A stretch of DNA of 57,546 nt from Alphaproteobacteria bacterium (GCA_021325215.1 JAJPHO010000055.1:1-57546); one strand, 5' to 3'; positions 39,692 to 48,543 are shown, numbered from the stretch's first letter. Translations and numbers: made by a program. The notes: generated by a model from the letters alone, not told the origin.

Positions 39692-41191
39692 TCAGGCCAT
39701 CGCCGCGACCGGCGACGCGCAATGCCGGGCGATGAAATCCTCCTGCGTCGGCATCCCCGCCACCTTCTCCCGGCAAACAGTCCGGATGTTCTCAAGAATA
39801 CGCCGGCTTTCCGACCATTCCACCGCATCGACCAGCGGGTCGTATTGCCGGGGAATGATGTTCTGCCCCAGCATCACCGGCACCCAATTGCCCTCGACGA
39901 ACAGGAACTGCTCGTTGAAGCGCGCCACCCGGCCGCGGTTGCGGAACATGTCGATGCGGTATTGCAGCCCTTCCGGGATCTTCATGGTGCGGACATGGTT
40001 CCACAGGTCCGAATCGGTCCGCTCCACCGCGTGATAATGCAGGATGATGAAGTCGCGCACATGCTCCATCTCGATGCGGCACAGGCGGTTGAACTCGTCT
40101 TCGCTGGTCTGGTCGAAATCGGGCAGCGGCATCAGGCCCAGCAGGCGGAACAGCGAGGTCTGGATCAAATGGATGCTGGTCGATTCCAAAGGCTCGATGA
40201 AGCCCGCCGACAGGCCGATGGCGACGACGTTCTTGTTCCAGGCCTTCTTGCGCCGCCCCGTGGTGAATTTCAGGAAGCGCGGATCGGCCAGAGGTTTCCC
40301 CTCCAGATTGGCCAGCAGCGTCTCGGCCGCCTGTTCGTCGGAGATGTGGCTGCTGGAATAGACATAGCCGTTGCCGGTGCGATGCTGCAGCGGAATATGC
40401 CACTGCCAGCCCGCCGCGCGCGCGGTCGAGCGGGTATAAGGTTCGAGCCTGCCGGTTCCCGCCGACGGCACCGCCACCGCGCGGTCGCAGGGCAGCCATT
40501 GGCCCCATTCCTCATAGCCGGTCTTCAGCGTCTCTTCGATCAGCAGGCCGCGGAAGCCCGAGCAATCGAGGAAGAAGTCCCCCTTGATCTCGCGCCCGTC
40601 GGCCAGGGTCAGGCCGGTGACGAAACCGGTCTCGGGATGCTGCTGCACCGAGACGATCTTGCCTTCCTGGCGCTTGACCCCGCGCTTCTCGGCGTAATCG
40701 CGCAGATACAGCGCATAGAGCGACGCGTCGAAATGATAGGCATAGGCCAGCGGATTCGGATCGTCGCCCTTGCCCAAGGTGAATTTGCCGGTATAGGCGG
40801 CGACGGCGTTGGGGGAGAATTCCTCCAGCGGGATGGTCTCGCCCATCTGCCGCATCTTCAGCCAGAACTGATGGAAGGCGACCCCGCCCTGCAATTCGAC
40901 GCCGATCGGGCCGAACTGGTGGAAATAGCGGTGGCCGATATGGGTCCAGTCCTTGAACTCGATGCCCAGCTTGAAGGTGGCCGCGGTCTTCTGGATGAAC
41001 TCGCGGATGTCGAGATCGAGATAATGATTATAGACCTGGATCGGCGGCACGGTCGCCTCGCCGACGCCGACGGTGCCGATCTCCGCCGATTCGATCAGCT
41101 CGATGTCGGCCACCCGCCCGCGGCAGGCGCGGGCCAGCAAGGCCGCGCTCATCCACCCCGCGGTTCCGCCACCGACGATAACGATCTTCAT
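39692..41191 (-). CDS. Tryptophan-halogenase-family flavoprotein in the glucan locus
   Basis: This is a 499-residue FAD-dependent protein of the tryptophan 7-halogenase family. The Rossmann motif IVIVGGGTAGW is at the N-terminus, then VGVGEATVPP. A Lys in ATFKLGIEF (K74) occupies the place of the catalytic lysine. The hallmark WQWHIP motif is present, as is FIEPLESTSIH with the second catalytic Glu. ATG 41191 overlaps the stop of the TPR gene by 4 bp and has GGGAGAGG eight bases upstream. Members with this context (TonB receptor, sugar hydrolases) occur in Caulobacter-like glycan loci, where no halogenated product is known. Real halogenation is unproven. Confidence 0.88.
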   Translation of the reverse strand: MKIVIVGGGTAGWMSAALLARACRGRVADIELIESAEIGTVGVGEATVPPIQVYNHYLDLDIREFIQKTAATFKLGIEFKDWTHIGHRYFHQFGPIGVELQGGVAFHQFWLKMRQMGETIPLEEFSPNAVAAYTGKFTLGKGDDPNPLAYAYHFDASLYALYLRDYAEKRGVKRQEGKIVSVQQHPETGFVTGLTLADGREIKGDFFLDCSGFRGLLIEETLKTGYEEWGQWLPCDRAVAVPSAGTGRLEPYTRSTARAAGWQWHIPLQHRTGNGYVYSSSHISDEQAAETLLANLEGKPLADPRFLKFTTGRRKKAWNKNVVAIGLSAGFIEPLESTSIHLIQTSLFRLLGLMPLPDFDQTSEDEFNRLCRIEMEHVRDFIILHYHAVERTDSDLWNHVRTMKIPEGLQYRIDMFRNRGRVARFNEQFLFVEGNWVPVMLGQNIIPRQYDPLVDAVEWSESRRILENIRTVCREKVAGMPTQEDFIARHCASPVAAMA

Positions 41192-42483
41192 CCCCATTTC
41201 CTCTCCCCTTCTTGTCTTATCGTTTTGATGACACTGTCCCAATCCCCCGGCGCGCTTTGGCGCACCAGCCGCAGCGACGGATACCAATCGCTGTCGTCAC
41301 GCTCCAGCCGCCAGCGCCAATCCGGCGCGTAAGCCAGCAGCACCCGCCCGGGCACGCCAAGCGCCCCGGCCAGATGGGCGACCGCCGTATCGACGGAAAT
41401 CACCAGATCGAGCCCGGCGATCACCGAAGCGGTCTCGGCGAAATCGCTCAGCTCCGGTGCCGCGTCGAGCAGACGTTGCCCAGCGAACGCGGCCAGTTCG
41501 GCCTCGGTGCGGTCTTTCTGCAGACAGACCAGCGTCACGTCGAAACCGGCGAAGCAGCGCGCCATCGCTTCCGCCGTGATGGATCGCCGCCGGTCGTCGA
41601 TATGCTCGGGATTGCCGCGCCAGACGATGCCGATCCGGGTCCCGCCCGGCCCTTCCCGCCGATCGGCCGACAGATAGGGACCGTCCGCCGGATTTCCCCC
41701 GCCCAAGGCGAGCGGCAGACTCATCATCGGACATTGGAAATCCGCGGCGGGAACCGGATCGCCGAAGCCGATCACCTGATCGGCCAGACCCGACAGCAGC
41801 CTTACCAGCGACGGCTGCACTTCGAGGATCACTCTGGCCCCATGTGCCGCCGGCAGCGGAACATAGCGGGCGAACTGGATGGTATCGCCGATCCCCTGCT
41901 CGGCATGGATCAGCAGGGTCCGTCCGGCGATGTCCTGCCCGGTCCATTGCGGCTGCGGATAGGCAACCCTCTGCGGGGTCAGCCGGCGGCGCCATTCGAA
42001 TTTCTTCCATCCCGCCGCGAAATCACCGGCCAGCAGACGCGCATAGGCCTCGCCATAATGCGCTTCGGCGAAATCGGGATCGTGCGAGCTGGCGGCCTGA
42101 TAGGCGGTGATCGCCTCGTCGAGCCGGCCCATATCCTTCAGCGCCAGCCCCAACATATAGAGCGCCGGCACGAAACCCGGCTTCAGGCGCAAGGCGGCGC
42201 GGCAGGCTTCGGCAGCGTCCTCGTACCGGTCGAGCTCATGCAGCGCGAGCGCCAGATTGAAGTGATGGCCGGCTGAACCGCCGCCGATCCCGATGGCTTT
42301 TTGAATATGTTCGGCCGCCTCCGCCCAGCGGCCCCGCCTATGGGCGATGACGCCCAGCCGGTGATGCGCTTCCGCGTGGCGCGGGTCGGCCGCGATCACC
42401 CGCAGGAACAGCTGCTCGGCCTCGTCCAGCCGCTCGGCGCGGTGACAGGAAACGGCTTCGGCATACAGCTGATCGGGACTCAT
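41188..42483 (-). CDS. TPR protein with a GT9/GT41-like glycosyltransferase C-terminus
   Basis: This 431-residue protein has tetratricopeptide repeats at about residues 1-170 (YAEAVSCHRAERLDEAEQLF, then AHHRLGVIAHRRGRWAEAAE). The C-terminal half resembles heptosyltransferase/OGT-like folds, with HAEQGIGDTIQFARY, IGIVWRGNPEHIDDRRRSI and VISVDTAVAHLAGALG. There is no signal peptide. It is coupled to the halogenase-family gene by a 4-bp overlap and is divergent from the amylase gene, sharing a 104-bp promoter region. The acceptor is unknown. Confidence 0.85.
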   Translation of the reverse strand: MSPDQLYAEAVSCHRAERLDEAEQLFLRVIAADPRHAEAHHRLGVIAHRRGRWAEAAEHIQKAIGIGGGSAGHHFNLALALHELDRYEDAAEACRAALRLKPGFVPALYMLGLALKDMGRLDEAITAYQAASSHDPDFAEAHYGEAYARLLAGDFAAGWKKFEWRRRLTPQRVAYPQPQWTGQDIAGRTLLIHAEQGIGDTIQFARYVPLPAAHGARVILEVQPSLVRLLSGLADQVIGFGDPVPAADFQCPMMSLPLALGGGNPADGPYLSADRREGPGGTRIGIVWRGNPEHIDDRRRSITAEAMARCFAGFDVTLVCLQKDRTEAELAAFAGQRLLDAAPELSDFAETASVIAGLDLVISVDTAVAHLAGALGVPGRVLLAYAPDWRWRLERDDSDWYPSLRLVRQSAPGDWDSVIKTIRQEGERKWG

Positions 42484-42587
42484 CTTAATTCCCTAATCTC
42501 AAGCATCGGACGGCGATAGCTGAATACGAATTCACCAAGCGGCGCGGACGGAACAAGGGAACAGTAAAAGAAAATGGAGCGTCCCTC

Positions 42588-44360
42588 ATGTCCCGACTGA
42601 CCCGCCTGGCCGTCCTCTGGCTGGCCCTGCTCGCCTTGCCCGCCGCGGCATCCTATCTCGACCGGCCGTTCGCCGACGACACGATGTATTTCCTCGTGCT
42701 CGACCGCTTCGCCAAGCATGACGGGGACGGCGCCGGACTGGCGGGCACCGACCCGGCCAATGCGCGCTTTTTCCATGGCGGCAATCTGCGGGCGGCGGCG
42801 GAGAAGCTGGACTACATCAAGGGACTGGGCGCCACCGCGATCTGGATGACGCCGATCTTCGTCAACCAGACCTTCTCGGCCCATCATCCGGAATATCCGG
42901 ACAGCACCGGCTATCACGGCTATTGGATTCTCGACTTCCTGCATGTCGACCCCCATTTCGGCAGCGAAGAGGATCTGTCTTATTTCATCGCCGAGGCGCA
43001 CAAGCGTGACATCAAAGTGTTCTTCGACATCGTGGTGAATCACACCGGCGACGTGATCCGCTATCGGGAGTGCGAAACCACCCGCTGTCCCTATCGTTCG
43101 AAGGCCGATTTCCCCTATTCGCGCCGCGCCGCCGACGGCAAGGCGATCAATCCCGGCTTCCTGGGCGACGAGCTGCGGACGGATGAGAATTACGCGCGCC
43201 TCACCGACATGAATTACGCCTATACGCCCTACATTCCGGCAGGCAAGGAGCACGCCAAGAACCCGGATTGGCTCAACGACATCCGCTATTACCACAATCG
43301 CGGTTTCACCACCTTCAAGGGCGAGAGCGCGACCTATGGCGATTTCGGCGGGCTGGACGACGTGTTCACTGAGAATCCGCGCGTGGTGCAGGGCTTCATC
43401 GACATCTATCAATATTGGATCGGCAAGTTCCACATCGACGGCTACCGCATCGACACGGCCAAGCATGTCGACATTCCGTTCTGGCAGAAATTCAATCCGG
43501 CCATCATCGACTACGCGCATAAGAACGGCATTCCGAACTTCTTCATCTTCGGTGAAGTGGCGGATTTCTCGGATGATTCGGTGATGCTGGCGCAATTCAC
43601 CCGCGAGGCGAAATTCCCCGGCGCGCTCGATTTCGCCTTCGTCGATGAGGTGACCCGCATCGCCTCGGGCCAGGACGATGCAGCCCGCTTCCCGCACATC
43701 TTCCAGGCCGACAGCCTGTTCGAAGGGGGCTATGACGGCGCCGGCAACCAGCCGATTTTCGTCAGCAACCATGACGATGGCCGCCTGGCCTACAAGATCC
43801 GCAAATTCGCCCCCGATATGCCGGCCGACGAGCTGGCCGCCCGGGTCAAACTGTCCCATGCGCTGCTGTTCTTCTCGCGCGGGGTGCCGATCCTCTATTA
43901 CGGCGACGAGCAGGGCTTCATCGGCAGCGGCGACGATGCTCAGTCGCGCCAGGACATGTTCGCGACCAAGGTCGCCGCTTATGCCGAGGAGGAAAAACTC
44001 GGCGCTTCAGGCGGCGGCGATCATTTCGATCCGAACCACCCGCTCTACCGCGCCTTCGCCGAGATGGGCGCCCTGCGCAACCGCTTCGCCACGCTGCGGC
44101 ACGGCCGGTTCATCCCGCGTCCCAACGCGGCGCCCGGCCTGATCACCTTCTCGCGGCTCGATCCCGCCACCGGCGAGGAATTCCTGATCGCCGTCAACAC
44201 CGCCACCGCGCCGCGCGACGCGGCGGTCGAGGTCGGTTACGGCGCGATGGATTGGCATGGCGAACACGGGGCGTGCGCGGCACGCGCAGCGACCGCGGGG
44301 AGTTATCAGGTCGCGGTGCCGGCGCTCGATTATGTGGTGTGCCGCCACCCACCGGGATGA
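42588..44360 (+). CDS. Exported GH13 alpha-amylase family enzyme
   Basis: This is a 590-residue retaining alpha-glucan hydrolase. The signal peptide ends near PAAAS. The TIM barrel contains all GH13 regions: DIVVNH, GYRIDTAKHV (nucleophile D289), FIFGEVAD (acid/base E323) and FVSNHDDGR (D396). A short C-terminal beta domain follows. It would cut starch or dextrin internally before the GH15, GH31 and receptor steps. It is divergent from the TPR/halogenase pair and ends 25 bp before a large inverted-repeat element. Confidence 0.93.
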   Translation: MSRLTRLAVLWLALLALPAAASYLDRPFADDTMYFLVLDRFAKHDGDGAGLAGTDPANARFFHGGNLRAAAEKLDYIKGLGATAIWMTPIFVNQTFSAHHPEYPDSTGYHGYWILDFLHVDPHFGSEEDLSYFIAEAHKRDIKVFFDIVVNHTGDVIRYRECETTRCPYRSKADFPYSRRAADGKAINPGFLGDELRTDENYARLTDMNYAYTPYIPAGKEHAKNPDWLNDIRYYHNRGFTTFKGESATYGDFGGLDDVFTENPRVVQGFIDIYQYWIGKFHIDGYRIDTAKHVDIPFWQKFNPAIIDYAHKNGIPNFFIFGEVADFSDDSVMLAQFTREAKFPGALDFAFVDEVTRIASGQDDAARFPHIFQADSLFEGGYDGAGNQPIFVSNHDDGRLAYKIRKFAPDMPADELAARVKLSHALLFFSRGVPILYYGDEQGFIGSGDDAQSRQDMFATKVAAYAEEEKLGASGGGDHFDPNHPLYRAFAEMGALRNRFATLRHGRFIPRPNAAPGLITFSRLDPATGEEFLIAVNTATAPRDAAVEVGYGAMDWHGEHGACAARAATAGSYQVAVPALDYVVCRHPPG

Positions 44361-44385
44361 GTCAGGGCTCAATTTTTTTTGGTTA

Positions 44386-44552
44386 ATCCACAGATTTACA
44401 CAGATTGCCGGCTCTGCCGGCGTAATGATGGAGAGTCTTTGTCCTGCCCGCTGGCGGGCAGTAATGTCTAAAACACTGCCCCGCAAAGCGGGGCGAACAG
44501 AGTCTCCATCCGTGCGCCGGCTTTAGCCGGCAATCTGTGCAAATCTGTGGAT
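44386..44552. repeat. 167-bp nested inverted-repeat element with CACAGATT words
   Basis: The 27-nt terminal arms 44386-44412 and 44526-44552 are inverted copies with 26 of 27 matches and contain ACACAGATT twice in imperfect tandem. Between them are an inner pair (GATGGAGA near 44428 and TCTCCATC near 44502) and several perfect small hairpins: CTGCCCGC/GCGGGCAG, CCCCGC/GCGGGG, GCCGGC pairs. It fills the gap between the convergent amylase and LacI genes and could act as a two-way terminator. No coding potential. Confidence 0.82.
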
Positions 44553-44568
44553 CACCCCTTCAGCGCCC

Positions 44569-45600
44569 TCAACCGCACGATCCCCTGACCATCAGCCTGG
44601 TCTGGATCATCTGCGAAGAAACCGGCACGCCATCGATCAAGGCCAGCAGCGTCTCGACCAGCAATTCGCCGGCCTTCTCGGTATTCTGGCGCACGGTGGT
44701 CAGCGGCGGGTCGGTGAAGGTGGCCGTGACGATGTCGTCGAAGCCCATCACCGCGACGTCGCCGGGGATCGACAGGCCGCGCTGGCGCAGGCCTTTCATG
44801 GCGCCGATGGCGATCAGGTCGCAGGCGGCGAATACCGCGTCGAAGGGCACGCCGCCATCGATCAGATCGAGAATGGCCTGCTGGCCGGCCTCCTCCGAAA
44901 TGTCGGCCCCGTGCTGGAGACCGGGCACCATCTCCAGCCCGCCTTCGGCCAAGGCGCGCTGATAGCCGCGGAAGCGGTCGAGGAATTCCGGCGTATGTTC
45001 GGAATGATGGCCGAGGAAGGCGATGCGCTTGCGGCCGCGCGAGATCAGATGGGCGACACCGTCGCGGGCGCCGCTGACATTGTCCGAGCCGATGAAATGG
45101 CCGGGCTGCCCGGCGCCGACCGGTCCCCAGGTCACCGAGGGAACGCTGGCGGCGTCGAGCCGGGCCATGCGGTCGGCATAGCGGATATAATCGCCATAGC
45201 CGAAGAAGATGATGCCGTCGGCGCGGTGTGAACCGACCAGATCGGCGCTGTCGGCACTGTCGTCCTGGAACGAGATCACCAGATCATAGCCGCGCCGCCC
45301 CGCCGCCTTGATGGTCGAGGACAGCATCGACAGAAAGAACGGATTGATCAGCGAACCGCTGGTGACCGGGTCCTCATAGAGCAGCAGCGCGATGGTCTTG
45401 GCGCTTTGCAGGCGCAGATTGCGGGCATTGGCGTCGATCTTGTAATTGAGCGTGCGGGCGGCTTCGGCGACCTTGCGGCGCGTCTCCTCGCTGACCACGC
45501 CGGCGCCGCTCAGCGCGCGCGACACGGTCGATTGCGACACGCCGGCCAATTCGGCGATGTCGAAGGAGGTCGGTCGTTTCACCCGCACAGTCAGTCCCAC
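44569..45600 (-). CDS. LacI-family repressor of the glucan locus
   Basis: This is a 343-residue sugar-responsive regulator. The N-terminal helix-turn-helix reads FDIAELAGVSQSTVSRAL with the LacI hinge RRKVAEAARTLNYKIDANAR. The periplasmic-binding-protein-like effector domain follows (GIIFFGYGDYIRYADR, GFDDIVTATFTDPPLTTVRQ). The frame opens with GTG 45600; a second GTG at 45582 (VKRPTSFDIA) would give the more usual N-terminus. It lies in the centre of the locus beside the amylase and symporter, so control of both by a maltooligosaccharide or glucose signal is inferred. It could share a transcript with the symporter upstream (51 bp). Confidence 0.92.
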   Translation of the reverse strand: MGLTVRVKRPTSFDIAELAGVSQSTVSRALSGAGVVSEETRRKVAEAARTLNYKIDANARNLRLQSAKTIALLLYEDPVTSGSLINPFFLSMLSSTIKAAGRRGYDLVISFQDDSADSADLVGSHRADGIIFFGYGDYIRYADRMARLDAASVPSVTWGPVGAGQPGHFIGSDNVSGARDGVAHLISRGRKRIAFLGHHSEHTPEFLDRFRGYQRALAEGGLEMVPGLQHGADISEEAGQQAILDLIDGGVPFDAVFAACDLIAIGAMKGLRQRGLSIPGDVAVMGFDDIVTATFTDPPLTTVRQNTEKAGELLVETLLALIDGVPVSSQMIQTRLMVRGSCG

Positions 45601-45651
45601 CCGTTTGTGTCAACCTCGATTTACCGCCTTTCCCCAAGGCGATTCAAGCAA

Positions 45652-47220
45652 TCAGCGGAAGGCGTAGACCAGCGCTCCCGTCAGCACCACCAGCCCTCCC
45701 CCCAGCACGCGGTAATTGCACCACAGCGGCAGGCCGGCCAGTTCCAGCGTCTCGGCCCGGAAGAAAGCCAGATTCCAGGTCAATCCCTGGCCTTTTTCGA
45801 CCGGATCGGGATCGGTGGCCAGGCTGACCAGCACCAGCGCCACGGCCGATTGCACGAACAGGATCGGCGCGACATAGAGAAAATGCAGGTGGATCAGGTG
45901 CAGCACCGGGTTGGCGACGAACAGCGCCACGCCGCACACCAGGCCGGACAGCAGGCAGGCCATGGCGCCCTTGCTGTTGGCGCGCGGCCAGAACAGCCCG
46001 ACCAGATAGAGCGCGGTCACCGGCGGCACCGCATAGGCCAGCAACCCCTGCACATATTGCCAGAGCGAACCGAACCGCTCGATCTGCGGCGCCCAGGCCA
46101 CGGCAAGCGCGGCGACCAGGATGGTGGCAAGGCGGCTGGCCCGCACCAGTGCCCGGTCGGGCATGCCGGGCCGCCAGCGGCGGATGAAATCCATGGTGAT
46201 CAAGGTCGAAGAGGCATTGAGGGTCGAGGCCACCGACGACATCAGCGCCGACAGGAACCCCGCCACGGCCAGGCCGACCACCCCGGCCGGCAGCAGATCG
46301 AACAGCAGCCGGGCATAGACGTCGTCGCCGGCGGCCAGGCCCGGATAGATCAGGGTGGCGGCGCTGCCCGGCAGCACCATGACGAACAGGATCGGCAATT
46401 TCAGGAAACCGGCCAGCAGACAGCCCCAGCGCCCGTGATTTTCGTCCTTGGCGGACAGGACGCGCTGCACCATCACCTGGTTGGTGCACCAGTAATAGAT
46501 GCCCAGCAGCGGCGCCCCGACCAGCAGGCCGGTCCACGGCATGTAAGGATCGTCGGACGGGCGGATCAATGACAGCTTGGCCGGCTCGACCGCCGCCATC
46601 ACATGGTCCCAGCCGCCGGCATGGGCGAAGCTGCCCAGCGAGATGGCGATCGAGGCGATGATCAGCATGATGGCCTGGATCACCTCGGTATAGAGCACCG
46701 AGCGCAGGCCGCCCGCGAAGGTATAGATACCCGCCGACAACGCTTCGAGGATGACCACCTGCCAGGCCGGCATGTCCGGCAGCACGACGCGGAACAGCAG
46801 CATGCCGCAATAGAGCGCGGCGGCGGCGTTCAGCGTGATGTTGAGGAACAGGGTGACGGCCGAGAAATAAGACCGGGCGAAGCCGTTGAAGCGGCGTTCG
46901 AGGAACTCCGGCAGGGTGTAGACCTTGGAGCGCAGCAGGAAGGGGATGAAAAAGACGCAGAAGAACACCAGGACGACGGTGCCCATCCATTCGTAATTAT
47001 AGGCCGAGATGCCGACGCTGTAGGCGGCGCCGGCCAGGCCGACCAGCGTGGTGGAGGAGATGTTCGAGGCCAGCAGCGAAAACCCGACCACCGGCCAGGT
47101 GGAACGGCGCGAGGCGAGAAAGAAGGAATCGCTGGACTGGTCCCGCCGCCCGACATAAAGCCCGAACAGAGTGATGCCGACCAGATAGACGCCGACGATC
47201 AGGAAGTCGATCGGCGCCAT
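45652..47220 (-). CDS. Sodium/solute symporter (SSS family), likely sugar uptake
   Basis: This is a 522-residue inner-membrane protein with about 13-14 hydrophobic helices. It shows SSS-family blocks: FLASRRSTWPVVGFSLLASN, TFAGGLRSVLYTEVIQ and SSVASTLNASSTLITMDFIRR. The last is the sodium-site region of SGLT-type transporters. Its place between the LacI regulator and a TonB-like gene inside the glucan locus suggests uptake of glucose or maltose produced in the periplasm. It starts 9 bp after the TonB-like gene, so the two are cotranscribed. Substrate inferred only from context. Confidence 0.9.
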   Translation of the reverse strand: MAPIDFLIVGVYLVGITLFGLYVGRRDQSSDSFFLASRRSTWPVVGFSLLASNISSTTLVGLAGAAYSVGISAYNYEWMGTVVLVFFCVFFIPFLLRSKVYTLPEFLERRFNGFARSYFSAVTLFLNITLNAAAALYCGMLLFRVVLPDMPAWQVVILEALSAGIYTFAGGLRSVLYTEVIQAIMLIIASIAISLGSFAHAGGWDHVMAAVEPAKLSLIRPSDDPYMPWTGLLVGAPLLGIYYWCTNQVMVQRVLSAKDENHGRWGCLLAGFLKLPILFVMVLPGSAATLIYPGLAAGDDVYARLLFDLLPAGVVGLAVAGFLSALMSSVASTLNASSTLITMDFIRRWRPGMPDRALVRASRLATILVAALAVAWAPQIERFGSLWQYVQGLLAYAVPPVTALYLVGLFWPRANSKGAMACLLSGLVCGVALFVANPVLHLIHLHFLYVAPILFVQSAVALVLVSLATDPDPVEKGQGLTWNLAFFRAETLELAGLPLWCNYRVLGGGLVVLTGALVYAFR

Positions 47221-47229
47221 CAGCGCGCT

Positions 47230-48126
47230 TTAAAGATCGTCAAACGCAAAACGCAGTTTCATCCATTTTGGCCATTTTCCTCCCGGCGGCACCTTGATCG
47301 GCTGACTTAACCGGAGCGCCAGCAGGAATCCTTCCAGCGCCTCTCGCCGGTAAGAATAGCCGAGACGGACCATGTCCGCATAGCCGCCGATGATGCTGCC
47401 CGGATTCCACGGGTCGTCGCGGCCGAGAGGATATTGGAAGGTGCCGTCCGGATTGATCTCGATGATCGCCTCCAGCACCAGGCCGCGCCCCTCGGGGCGG
47501 TGCACGTCGACCTTCCAATAAGGCAGGATCTGGCTGAGGACGTAATCCTGCTCGTTCTGCGACAATTCCTCGCCGATCGGGCCCCTGCTGCCCTCGGGGC
47601 CACGGGCGCTGTCCTCGGCGGTGCGCATCGACAGGATCGGGCCATTGCCCAGCGCGATGGCCACGTTCTGGCCATTGGCGCCGTTATGGTCCTCATGGTG
47701 GGTGGTCGCCGATTTGTCGCTCACCTTGCCCTGCAGCAATTGCGGCGCCTGGGGCTTGGCCAGATGCTCCTGCTGCTGCTTTTCCGGCGGCTTCTCAGGC
47801 TGTTTCTCGGGCGGCTTCTCCGGCGGCTTTTCCTGCTCTTTCTTTTCCGGCTGCTTTTCCTGCTCCTTCTGCTCCGGCTGCTGTTGCTGCTGCTGCGGAG
47901 GAGGCTGCTGCTGCTGAGCCTTGGGCTGGGGCGGCGGCGGGGCCGGGACCAGTTCGACCTGCACCTGCTGCTGTTGCGCGGCGATCCGCTCGGCCTCCTT
48001 CTTCCACTCGTAGGAGACCCACAGCAGCAAGGCCGCGAACAGCAGGTTCAGCAAAATCGACAGGGCGATGGCCCAGGGAGAGGGCGGACGCTTGGTCGTC
48101 GGCGGGAGGAGGATGTGCTCGGTCAA
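47230..48126 (-). CDS. TonB/TolA-like energy-transducer protein
   Basis: This is a 298-residue bitopic protein. It has a short cytoplasmic start, one transmembrane helix (about residues 18-37) and a long periplasmic Pro/Gln/Glu/Lys-rich linker (about 55-125, runs of Q and repeated PEKPPEKQ). A C-terminal domain (about 185-298) contains NEQDYVLSQILPYWKVDV and GLVLEAIIEINPDGTF, similar in layout to TolA/TonB C-terminal domains. It is the first gene before the symporter. A dedicated energiser for the MalA-like receptor is a reasonable inference; no exbB or exbD is nearby. Confidence 0.75.
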   Translation of the reverse strand: MTEHILLPPTTKRPPSPWAIALSILLNLLFAALLLWVSYEWKKEAERIAAQQQQVQVELVPAPPPPQPKAQQQQPPPQQQQQQPEQKEQEKQPEKKEQEKPPEKPPEKQPEKPPEKQQQEHLAKPQAPQLLQGKVSDKSATTHHEDHNGANGQNVAIALGNGPILSMRTAEDSARGPEGSRGPIGEELSQNEQDYVLSQILPYWKVDVHRPEGRGLVLEAIIEINPDGTFQYPLGRDDPWNPGSIIGGYADMVRLGYSYRREALEGFLLALRLSQPIKVPPGGKWPKWMKLRFAFDDL

Positions 48127-48201
48127 AACCTTATCCTTCGGGATAGCCCGAAGCTAAGCTGAGCCGCCCCCCGCCGCAAGCGCGGAAACGCAGTGAAACA
48201 G

Positions 48202-48543
48202 TCAGGCTGCGTCGATATTGGGCACCAGAACCCCGGCGACCGGTATGACCTCGACCAGATCCTGCACATAAACCGCGCCGTCGCCGGGCTTGCCGGTCCA
48301 GGCGGCGTGCTGCACGGCCTCCATCACCATCGGCACCATATTGTCGCCGGCGATGATCTCGATCTTCACCTTGGGCAGGAAGTGCTCGGTATAGGTGGCG
48401 CCCCGGTAGAATTCGACGACACCGGACGAACCGCCGAAGGCGCGGACCTCGGCCACGGTGAAGCTGTAGATATCATGGGAAGCCAGAGCCGAGCGCACGT
48501 CCTGCAGCTTGAACGGCCTGACGATGGCGGAAACCAGTTTCAT
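48202..48543 (-). CDS. Divergent P-II family signal protein
   Basis: This is a 113-residue protein that aligns with E. coli GlnB without gaps over its core. It keeps F11, G37, R47, the uridylylation residue Y51, K58 and T83-G84-K85-x-G87-D88-G89. It has lost residues that hold 2-oxoglutarate and ATP phosphates: Q39 is S, K90 is A, R101 is P and R103 is A. ATG 48543 (MKLVSAIVRPFKL) is the family start; the longer frame is not conserved. No amtB, glnA or glnD is near; the neighbours are the TonB-like gene and symporter. Ligand response is probably altered. Confidence 0.88.
   Translation of the reverse strand: MKLVSAIVRPFKLQDVRSALASHDIYSFTVAEVRAFGGSSGVVEFYRGATYTEHFLPKVKIEIIAGDNMVPMVMEAVQHAAWTGKPGDGAVYVQDLVEVIPVAGVLVPNIDAA

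Noticed and set aside
47755-47990. Simple-sequence repeat region of CTGCTG and CCGGCGG type
   Set aside because: It codes the Pro/Gln/Glu/Lys-rich linker of the TonB-like protein in frame and needs no separate explanation.
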